Assembly: GCA_950022655.1 (NCBI GenBank)
Contig: OX465583.1
Coordinates: forward strand, 33,321,360 to 33,385,359
Direction of reading: 5' to 3'
DNA length: 64,000 bases
From: Alentia gelatinosa
Lineage: Eukaryota > Annelida > Polychaeta > Phyllodocida > Polynoidae
Below the pieces are notes generated by a model. It made no database searches, had not been told where the DNA came from, and saw only the letters and a list, made by a program, of their open reading frames with translations. Positions within the stretch are counted from its first letter, which is position 1; every line of letters starts with the position of its first letter. Shown here in pieces: positions 27,630-36,588 of this stretch. Both the position numbers and the translations under genes were made by a program.

Positions 27630-27824
27630 CTAGAGGTCGCCGGCTTTTGGTGTGTCCGAAGCTCGTTGTGCTCGGCGTCGTTTCCTGAGTACATCCATAT
27701 CCTTCTGTAGCTGTTCAAACTGTTTGCGCTTAGTTTGATATGTAGCTTCGTCTTCGTCGGATGTTTGTTGGAGTTCGCCTGACTGCATGTCCATGTTCTC
27801 TGCTCGCCCATCGGCCGGCGGCAT
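27630..27824 (-). CDS. Small leading ORF of Penelope-like element
   Basis: A 64-residue acidic and then basic frame (SDEDEATYQTKRKQFEQLQK, then MDVLRKRRRAQR) with heptad-like spacing, ending 36 bases before ORF1. It may be the true N-terminus of ORF1 joined by a frameshift or a small intron, or a chance frame. Confidence 0.4.
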   Translation of the reverse strand: MPPADGRAENMDMQSGELQQTSDEDEATYQTKRKQFEQLQKDMDVLRKRRRAQRASDTPKAGDL

Positions 27825-27839
27825 AACTAGGTCAGTGCG

Positions 27840-28145
27840 GTTACTGTCAGTTTCAGCGTTGACATCGTCGTTTTTTCTAACGTCTCCCGCAAGGGAAGCA
27901 CGAACGAAAAAGTTATCACAAATCTTTTATTATGTCTCAGACAAACCTTGTTTTGATACACGAGTTTGCTGTCACTCATCTGAGTATCCCTTCAAATACT
28001 TCTGCAGGGTTCAGTTCCCTAACTCCTCTTTTAAAATCTTCCCTACACTTTAAATGCTGTAGTTTAGCTGCAAGTCTTTCCCATAACTTAGCTCCATGGT
28101 ACAAGGGCGAGTGTAGGAATTGATCCGTTCTAGGTCTCTTAAGCC
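27840..28145 (-). mobile_element. LINE 3' tail (5' truncated)
   Basis: The - strand frame at 28145-27976 reads LKRPRTDQFLHSPLYHGAKL then WERLAAKLQHL and ends EVFEGILR and a stop. This block (K-RT-FL-SP-Y-GAKLW-RL) is the C-terminus of LINE reverse transcriptase ORFs. The same end occurs at 55636-55939. The sequence below 27976 would be its 3' UTR. The 5' side is cut by the minisatellite. Confidence 0.7.
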
Positions 28146-28650
28146 TGATAAGTAACTGGGTTGGTAGTTGGGTGGTTGGTTGGGTGTGTGGTTTGGTGGG
28201 TGGGTGGTTGAGCGGGTGGTTGGCTGGTAAGATGGGTGGTTGGCTGAATAGTTGGATAGTTAGGTGGTTGGGTGGCTGGATGGGTTGGTGGTTGGGTGGT
28301 TTTGGGGGTGGTTGGTAGTTGGCTGGCTGGGCAGTTGGGTGACTGGGCAGTTGGCTGGTTGGGCAGGTGGTTGGATGGTTGGATGGTTGGGTTGTTGGGT
28401 GGATGGTTGGATGGGTGGTTGGGTGGATGTTTATGTGGTTGGGTGGTTTGGTGAGCTGGGGAGATTGGGTGGTTGTGTGGGTGGTTGTGTGGTTGGGTTG
28501 TTGGGTAAGTGGTTGGTTGAGCGGCAACTGGTTGAATGGTTGGGTGGTGGTTGGATGGGTGGTTAGATGGGTGGTTAGGTGGTAGTGTGGGTGGTTGGAA
28601 GGTTGGGTGGGTGGCTGGATGGGTGGGTGGTTGAAGGTTTGAAGGGTTTG
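28145..28650 (+). repeat. TGGTTGGG-type minisatellite
   Basis: About 500 bases of TGGTTGGG/TGGGTGG/TGGATGG units with almost no C on the + strand. Long Gly/Trp/Val frames on + and Pro/Thr/His frames on - are artefacts. The G-run density suggests G-quadruplex potential. Confidence 0.92.
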
Positions 28651-28659
28651 TTGTCATTT

Positions 28660-29690
28660 GTGTAAAGGCATAAATGAGAAAGTGAAATTTCTATTAATCA
28701 GAAGTAATGATAAGAAAAGGTATGAATAGGAAGGGCAGGGGAGGGTTACTACAATAAACCATTTCTTCGTTCAGTTCGCAAGTGTTAAATCTCCTTCATT
28801 CCACTTTTAGGCCAATGTATCCTCTCGAGTGACATTTACCCACCCCCTCTGCATCACCAGTCTAAAAATGGTCTACATCCCTATTTCATTGATATCCAAT
28901 GTGTCACCCTAAAAAAGTCAAAAATGAATGCTCAAAGATGATTGAGTACTGTTATATTTATGATAACATGTAATTTCTATGTAAACCCACAGTAAATACA
29001 AAAATGTCCGGTTGAGTGACCATTCAAGGATCCTGGGGGCCCATATCCACTTCTGGACATCAGGGGAGAATGAATGTAGCTTAAAAAACCAATTCTCTTA
29101 TAGTAGATAGATATTTTGTAGAACTCCAACTAGTACATGTAGCAAAAATATCAGTTTGAGAGAAAAATGACCTCCCAAATGACATTTGGTAAATTATTAA
29201 GGTGTTTTCAATGGAAATTCTGAGGTACACACACATTTTTGCCCCATTAAACCTATATACCACCTAAAAGCATATGGCCTTGGCATGCTCTTCCATGGAA
29301 TTAATAGTATCTACCTAACTCTGTACCTTTTTTATCCAGAACAGAAAGTAATGAATATTCAATGACCTGAAATACAGTTCAAATCCAAATTGCACCCCTG
29401 TGGAAAATTACCCTAAACCAATGCAAAATGCCTATTTACACTAGTTATGAGACCCAAAACCTAGTTTAACAAGAACAGATATAGAAATGGTGACCAGAAA
29501 CATTTTACAAGTTATTTGGCTGTTCTTAAGGGGAAATACCCCCAGAAGTCACTTGCCCGGACAGGGTTTCCAGGGTATGTATGTTCCAGGTGGTGCCATA
29601 GCAACGGTTTTCATATTAAACTCATTATATCTGGTGAGGAGTTACCCCAATACGTATAGACTTTGCACAATAAATAACTTTCAGATACTC
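28660..29690. other. Intergenic stretch without recognised genes
   Basis: AT-rich sequence between the minisatellite and the broken multi-copy gene. The ORF at 29487-29873 (+) runs into the antisense of that gene and is not credible as a protein. Confidence 0.4.
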
Positions 29691-29749
29691 TATGGGTTTT
29701 TTCAAACCCCCAAATGCCAACAAAAGTCTATTTGGTCACTTTCTGTGAT

Positions 29750-31990
29750 TTATGAGCAGCTGAGTTTATTGAAAGTTTCTGAAACCTCCTCACACACATT
29801 CCATGTTTTCCATGCAGACTTCTTGGCCATTCCACGGAAAGCAGATACAGTGTCACACCCAGTGAAATCATGAAAATAAAGTATCCCACTGGCTTTCTCA
29901 TGGCCTATTCCTGAAACTACTTCATGAATGGGAATCCATCGTGTATGTGCACCCAGCCCAAAGGCAACACACATGGTTTTGAGTCAAAGCTGCTGAAGCA
30001 TTGGCATAACAGACATTGCTATGACAATAACATCTGTGTCGTTAGCTTTGATGATATGACTTGTTTCCCTTGAGTGTTGCATGCCTAGCATGCACAAAGA
30101 TTTGAGTATCTGCTTCTTCATGATGGCATGGAACAACAGCATCTAATGATTTTCTCTTGTTGCTGATGGCACCATCTCCTTTTGTCACAATAACTACATG
30201 TTGTCTGAGATTCTCCTATTTTCTCTGACAGAAAATGAAATACGTCAGTCTTGTTGTTGTCATCTCAAAGAAAACTTTGCTAGCTCATGGGTGTTTTGCT
30301 AGTTTCTGTAACTCTTCCCCGAAAGCCTTTTCCTCTTTTTGACCTGGTTTCTGACTTCAAATTGTACTTCTTGTATACATCAAATAATATATCAAGATGC
30401 TTGTATTTAGACTCAAAGAATTCCAATTTTGGGAGAATATCTTCTCTGACATAGGCATCAAATATCTTAATGTTCCTTGGAGGTAGGGTATTGACAAGGA
30501 ATGGGCCATCTATGATCATAACATCTCCCCTTGGCTCTGTATCTTGATTACAAACCTTTGCTTGAAGAACTTCCACAAGCTGTTACGTCTGACACATATG
30601 AAGTTAGCCACTGTCACTGAAAGAGGCAGGAGCTGAGGAATTCTCATATTTAAAGAATTGCTGCAGGTCACATTCCCTGTTTTGGCAGGAGATGAACATT
30701 CTTGAAAACAACAGACAATCATCTTTAAACATGTTCTCTTTTGTATAACTGACACCTTGTTGATGTTTGAAGAATGAAATCTTGTTCTTTTTGATGGGAT
30801 AATAGAATGAACATGCTTTTTTATCCTGCGTCCCCTCAACAAATGATTCAAACTGGTGCTTGCCTCACTGTAGGTGTGTACCAACCATTTAACCAATTTC
30901 TGGGTCAGCAATCTTCTTTGTGTCTAGTACTATAAGATCCATTGACTCTTCTTGAAAAGGGTTGCCTATATCCTTCAACACAGTGAATAGTGCTCCCAAC
31001 TTTTCAAGGAAAAACCTTTGGTTGCTCAAGACTTGCCCATGATGTCTGTCACTAACAAATGCACCTTTCACATCTGAAATGGCCCCATACCCTGCAATTA
31101 GAAGACTCACTTCAGGTCCGGCTACCATTCACCTCCGTAGTGACTCTGCATCCTCAGTCAACCCGATTCCTCCACCATCACCTTTATTGACTGTATTGTT
31201 TTGTTCATGGGCTTGATCAAGATGGGTGCCCAAGGAACATCATATCCCTGAAGTGAATAGACAGCCATTGAGCATAATTCACATTGCGTTTGCAAAAATG
31301 TAGGGGATTAAACCTGAGAGTGCTTCACAGTACAGATCAAAGTCTCCTTCTCAGAATGAAGGAATGACAATGACAGTGTGAATATGACAAGCTCCATATC
31401 CAACACTAATTTCCAGAACTGGAACTGTGGACTTTCAAGTCTCTGCCTATCACACCAGTCCTCAAAGGTTGAGGTAGATCTGCTAGATTCCTCATGGCTG
31501 TAGCTTTATAGGCATCTTTCAACAGTCTGCACAGGCTGCATGATGTATATACATGAGCCTGTCTTGTCTTTGTGACACTTGCTGCTATGAGAAAAAATTC
31601 TGGTGTGCCATATGACACTACCCCAACTTCAGTAATGGCACTAGTCCAGCAACTGCCTTTCAATAGCACTCCAGTTGACCTCAGTGCAGTCCACCAAACA
31701 TAATGATAAACCTGTGCTCTCTCAGGTCACATCCATTGGATCTGAGCACTTTGCTAGGGCAGAGAGTGGTTGGTCAGCAGTTATGACTGGGATCTGCCCT
31801 GGGTTTAGGAAAGCCACTATATCTTGGATCTTCTCCATGGCATGCTTAATTGTTGCAACAGAATGAGCCTGTTCCCGAAACAAGGGAAGAAGAGATGCAA
31901 TGCTGACCTCAAATTGTTGACCCTTTTTCTATGTTGCATGATAAACTGCCCGAGAGGAATGTTCTTTGCCAAGAGACTGGAACAAGTGTT
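29750..31990 (-). pseudogene. Broken copy of a multi-copy invertebrate gene family (GCDTVSAF / RSKRGKG family), function unknown
   Basis: Translated blocks on the - strand follow the family order: LNPGQIPVITADQPLSAL (near 31800), CWTSAITEVGVVSYGTPEFF (near 31640), NYAQWLSIHFRDM (near 31280), DQAHEQNNTVNKGDGGGIGL (near 31200), MVAGPEVSLL (31128), GNPFQEESMDLIVLDTKKI (near 30950), CLLFSRMFISCQNRE (near 30700), DVMIIDGPFLVN (near 30520), LFDVYKKYNLKSETRSKRGK (near 30370) and FHDFTGCDTVSAFRG (near 29880). One frame runs from about 31215 to 30280 but holds premature stops, including TGA where the family has Trp before MVAGPE. Frame changes occur at both ends. I recognise the family from memory as widespread and uncharacterised in cnidarians, molluscs and others; no enzyme motif is evident to me. 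Confidence 0.75.
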
Positions 31991-32099
31991 GCTTTTGTCA
32001 AAACGAAAAAAATGAAGTTCTAACATCATCAGAGAGTAATCCTGCCAAAAGAACAGAAGATGGGGTTGATGAGACAGCATTTGAGACACTAAATGCACT

Positions 32100-33050
32100 T
32101 GACATCATGAGAGTCTGTGATCCTTAGTTGACACTGAACCCCATAGTGTCTCACAGCAGTCATTTCACCAGTGTGCCCTGGTAGTGCCTGACAATCACTC
32201 TGTTAAAGCCTTCTTGGAATATGCAGGTCACTTCAGTGGACTAAATACACTATGATCAAATTGAAGCTCAGAATGTTACATCACACAGACTGTGTGCTAC
32301 CCTCACTTAGTTTAACCCGCGGGCCAACTTGGTGCACCGGGGTATGGCTGTTGCTGTGCAGAAACAACTTCTTGGAGTCAAAAGGTGAAAGTTAAGCCAG
32401 TAATGAGGACCAATGCCAGTAGTCCATTTGAATATTGTGGCTGACTGCTGAAACAAAGGTGCTATCTCTACCACCAAACCCTACACCCCAATAATTAGAA
32501 GCTATATATAGAAATACAAATCCTCTGGCAATAAAATTACTTGAAAATCAAATGAGAATTGCCAAATATTGATTAATATTAGTTCTAGGCTCTTAAAACT
32601 GGGAAAAATGAATCCAGTATACATGAAAACATGCAAATTGACACCAAGATTACTCAAATCAACCAAGTGGTTGCTTTTCTGTGAGGATCTTCATTCTCAG
32701 CAGGTCACTTTGGTGGCCATCTTGAAAAATGGCCGCCATCTTTGATTTTCATGTGGCTTGTCAGATAGAATCACCGTACAAAATTTGTTACTTGTATCAC
32801 CATTTGCACGATTTCATTAAAAATGTGCTTTAAATATCTGTTCCACTACTTGACCAATGTCAAGGGTAGAACGCTAATTTCCTGCTTATCAGCTAGAGGG
32901 CATAGCAGCAGACTATTATCATTTAGTGGCTGTTGGGTGAACTAGCACTGAATAATAACTACAGATAAATGGAATTCAATATCTCTGCAAGTAATAAAGA
33001 TAAAAACATAATTTAAAATTCATATGATTTAGATTCGTAATTTGAATTGG
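32100..33050. other. Intergenic stretch upstream of the broken gene
   Basis: Nothing coding was recognised. It contains GCCATCTTGAAAAATGGCCG near 32717, a short palindromic patch common in animal repeats. Confidence 0.35.
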
Positions 33051-33057
33051 TAATATG

Positions 33058-33520
33058 TTCATGGGTAACCCCTAGAAAATGGATGATTTCTGAGGGGAGC
33101 TTTAACCCCAAGTCACCCAAACTGCAAATTGCTTGGAACCTCAGAAGGGCTACAGCCATTATCTTGACTGCTCTATGTAGTTTCATACTCAGGGAACACC
33201 AACAAGTAGTTCATCAAGGCTTTATGGATTGGGGACATTTTGAAAATTTTGAGTTTTCATGGGTGACCCCTGAAAATGAAAGAATTCTGATGGGCGCTAA
33301 AGTCACCCAAACTTTGCCAATTGTCTGGAAACCCCAGAAGGGCTAGGACCATGATTATAACTATTCTATGCAGGTACATATTTGGAGAACATCAACAAAT
33401 AGTTTATTAAGGCCTTATAGATTGGGAATTCTTCTGAAACTTTGAGTTTTCCTGGGTGACTCACTGAAAATGGTTGATTTCTGAGGGTCACTCTCAACTA
33501 AAGTCTCCCAAACTCTGCCA
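33058..33520 (+). repeat. Tandem repeat of about 200 bp, 2.3 copies
   Basis: The block from GGGTAACCCCTAGAAAATGG (33062) through CACCCAAACTGC, CAGAAGGGCTA and TTATGGATTGGG recurs near 33260 (GGGTGACCCCTGAAAATG, CAGAAGGGCTAGG, CTTATAGATTGGG) and begins again near 33453. Copies are diverged by point changes and small gaps. Confidence 0.75.
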
Positions 33521-35065
33521 TGAAAACTCAACGTTTAAAAAGTATTGCCCATCCAGAAAGCTTTAATAAACTATTTGTTGGCATTAAGACTGTTGTAAGA
33601 CCAATGTGAGGTAGTTGTACAAAAGTACTGAAAAAGTCTCCAGCCTGTTGCGAGACTGTCATCAGACTGTTGTGAGACGGTTGTGGGTCTTCTGGCACAA
33701 TCTCTTTTTTTCACAATACTGTTGTGAGACATTAGTGTTAGCATTAACCCTTTTTGGCTTTTTGGAGAATACAAACATCAAACTCTTCAGGATCCAATTC
33801 ATAATGTCATGTCACAAATACAAACAGGTCCAAAGTACAGTATTCCACACAATATCAAACATCCCCGAGGGAAGCAGGTACACTCATCAGGTATCCCCTG
33901 GACACCAATTCACTCTGGAATCTTGAATAACCTGTCTGTCATGACCAGTGTTCAATGTGCCAATACCAACAGCCTGTCTGTACCAAAGCTGCTCTATGGA
34001 TACTTAAAGTTAGTCACTTCTCTCTGTCTCTACCATGGCTGTGGTTACCTGAGCCCAGTTCCCCATCCTGATGCTCACATCTCCAGAAGATCCTGTCCTC
34101 TATTGACTAGATGTAGCTCATTACCCTTAGATGATAATGCTGAACCAATCCCTGATTGATTCTCGCCACTCATGATGCAGGTGAGCCACCCATTCCCTGA
34201 ACTGCGCCCACTAGAGTTCATCCCAGATTCAACTCAGTTCTGCATCACTCCCCTCTTGTCTGCTCCTGCTGACTGCCAGACTCCCTGAGCCTATCTTGCT
34301 GTCCCATGGGCTGCTCGTCTTCTGACCATCAGGTGATGTTCATGCCTTGTGCAGCGATCACCGCCCAACAAGGTGTGACCTCTTCACATCTTCAGCCATT
34401 GCTTTTATATCCCCCATCAAGCCTCCCAGAAGCTGATGTCAGCTGATACACTAGTCGATACTTCCAACATGGAAAATATGAGTCATAGGCCGACGTACAA
34501 CCCACGTCTTACCTGCCTTCCATCTTCCAAGATGGCACCAGGTCCCCATGACTCACCTTCCACAGAAACCCATCAGAACCCCTGACTTCGACTAAGGTTT
34601 CTTCCCGTGCATATCGTGCACCAATCATCCTGTAATGGATCCCAACCATGCAATCCCATGCACTGAGATCGCATAAAGATAACATTAGTATATATTTTTT
34701 CCCTACTTCTTGCTTCTGTGCTGTTCCTACAATGAGGGCTGTTCATCTGCTGTTTGTTTTGGTTCGGCTTCGTCTGGTTTCAGCATGGTTTCTATGCTAT
34801 TCAGAGTTTATTTTTTGTGGTTAAATCTGTTCGTCGCTGTGATTTGACCCGCCGTTGCCACATCAACCAACCAATCCCCTGGGTTATATTTATACCACAG
34901 CGCCACCACAAATTTTGTTGAATTTTCTGGAACTGTCCTCGCCTGAGCTAATACTACATATGTTTATTGAACGTGGGCCACACGCTCAGATACGCTGCCT
35001 AGGCTAGGAAGAGACTATATACTTTCAGCTCGCTTTAAAAGACTATCGTAAAACTGGATGAGGTT

Positions 35066-35178
35066 TAATCTTGGCCACCGTATTCCACGACTGGAGTTTG
35101 GTAAAGTGACTTCATGAGGCAAAGCCGAGTGAAGTCCGGAGCCAAAACTTCAGGAGTGGAATGCGGTGGCCAAGATTA
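35066..35178. repeat. Foldback (hairpin) element
   Basis: Arms 35066-35088 (TAATCTTGGCCACCGTATTC...) and 35156-35178 are reverse complements with one mismatch. Inner arms GACTTCA/TGAAGTC flank a loop GAGGCAAAGCCGAG. See the similar elements at 41311, 44490 and 45014. Confidence 0.75.
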
Positions 35179-35202
35179 AAACGAATCAGGTTTTGATTTT
35201 AT

Positions 35203-35347
35203 CCTACCCTATCTCCTCGATTTTGGAATATTATGGGATAAGAATGCTGTATGCCACTAGTGGCATATAAAACTCTGTATGCCAGTCAGCGTGGCATACT
35301 GAAACCCAATGTTAAGCCTATGGGATTTTATATTAGGGGTAGGATAA
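35203..35347. repeat. Inverted repeat around TATGCCACT motifs
   Basis: TTATCCTACCCTA (35203-35215) is matched by TAGGGGTAGGATAA (about 35334-35347). Between them lie repeats of GTATGCCA and its complement TGGCATA. It lies directly next to the 35066 foldback and may be part of one larger element. Confidence 0.45.
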
Positions 35348-36370
35348 TAAACATTTACTCTATCCCTGCCAACTCTGTGACATTGTGGAACTAGCTGAGG
35401 CCCAGTGAATTAGAAGCGTGTCCAGCTGATCAAGACCAATCAATAGAGACTGAAATACCTCATTGACCCACTGGTGCTTGATATATTTGGCTCCTGGAAA
35501 CGGCAAGTTGACTGGGTGTAAGAGGGTTGTAATTCTTTTATAATTTCACATTCATCAATGATGAATATACCATTTGTTCCTAGTTAGATTGGCCGCCACA
35601 TCTGTCTCATTCTCCCACGGATCTTAAGTCGAACTTTGCAGGGAGAGTATTCAGTGAGGCTACCCTTTATCTCACTCTTGGTATTTTTCCCCATAGACTT
35701 AACATTGCTGACCCAAACTCAACGACCTTGGAATATTGTAAAAAAGAAAAGGAAAACTTCAATGGGGATGATGTCACAAATATTGGTCAATTAGTCAGTG
35801 ATAGGGTTGAGAAAATGTCCGAACCGTACTCGATCCATAGCCACTGAAAATGTGCCATTCATTTTGGTTTTCTACATGATCTCACCTTGGATCGAGGATG
35901 TAGTCAACCTTCTCTTTTGGTGTGAAGTCTGTACTTCCATTACCTTATAATCTAGCTTATATAATCAGATAAATCGTAGACATTGACCTTTTATCAGAAT
36001 TCAGAGGAGTTTGAGATGGTAAAGAACTAATCATAAACTTGTTACAAAACAGTGTTTATTATAAGCATAATCTTTTTTTTTCAAAGTGGAACTGCGATTA
36101 AAAAAAAATTGTCTTTGGTAATCTTTCGTATCATCCAATAGACAACAAAATTGGAAAACAAAGGCAGGATAATTGGAATGTACACCGTCTTTATTATTAT
36201 GATACAATGACATAAAACGGCAATAATTCCTACAGACTATAATAACTATTTACATATATCACCTAATCAATTATAAAATTGACTAAAAATATAAAATGGA
36301 TATTCATATAAACCTTCTTAGCTACTGAAGAGAGGAAACCATAGTAGACATGCTTTTCCAGCTTTTCATA

Positions 36371-36376
36371 TTTATT
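36371..36376 (-). promoter_or_regulatory. CNTLN: Candidate polyadenylation signal of centlein
   Basis: AATAAA on the - strand, about 126 bases after the centlein stop codon at 36502. Further AATAAA hexamers lie downstream (near 36054 and 36189 on the + coordinate). Confidence 0.5.
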
Positions 36377-36501
36377 CACAGAGCATAGAGAAGCGGTTCT
36401 ATTTATAGAAAAATGGACGAGGATGTATCACAGATGAGTTATGACGTGGACAGTGTATTCTCTAGAGTATACTCTTCATGGTTATAATATAATTCATTTC
36501 G

Positions 36502-36588
36502 TTATATAGAGCTCAGCTTGGCAGCGAGTTTGCATCTCTCCTCAAGCTTTTCCATGAAGAGTTCCACTAGTGGCATGCAGAATTCCTT
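36502..36588 (-). CDS. CNTLN: Centlein last exon
   Basis: It encodes KEFCMPLVELFMEKLEERCK then LAAKLSSI and stop TAA. It matches the terminal FASYLLEAVLEKINEKKKL helix of vertebrate centlein in position and pattern. Confidence 0.86.
   Translation of the reverse strand, partial: KEFCMPLVELFMEKLEERCKLAAKLSSI

Larger units (their letters stand above)
24065..27824 (-). mobile_element. Penelope-like retroelement, 3' truncated
   Basis: On the - strand a small leading ORF (27824-27630), a 533-residue ORF (27593-25992) and a 697-residue reverse transcriptase ORF (26158-24065) follow one another. The RT sequence is of the Penelope type (YFLPKIHKP, LDVSSLYTNI, GTAMGTRLAPSYANL, RYIDDIF). The RT stops right after the FLDTLVKI motif, so the thumb and any GIY-YIG endonuclease are absent. 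No flanking duplication or pseudo-LTR was identified. Both long frames are intact, so the insertion is fairly young. Confidence 0.85.
33530..36370. other. Intergenic sequence before the centlein 3' end
   Basis: Apart from two inverted repeats (35066-35178 and 35203-35347) no feature is supported. A TATA-like string (GGGTTATATTTATACC near 34880) is present without any gene to its right on that strand. Confidence 0.35.

Noticed and set aside
24065..27824. LTR retrotransposon or ordinary LINE
   Set aside because: No protease, integrase, RNase H or AP endonuclease is seen. The RT motifs (SLYTNI, GTAMGTRLAPSYAN, RYIDDIF) are of Penelope type.
28139..28657. ORFs rich in Pro/Thr/His (-) and Gly/Trp/Val (+)
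   Set aside because: They are the TGGTTGGG array read in different frames. Only the last 55 codons of the 27976-28527 frame are a real LINE tail.
29487..29873. 128-codon + strand ORF
   Set aside because: Its second half is the antisense of the GCDTVSAF block, and its first half shows no similarity.
34860..34920. TATA-like string as a promoter
   Set aside because: No gene starts downstream on that strand within the next kilobases.
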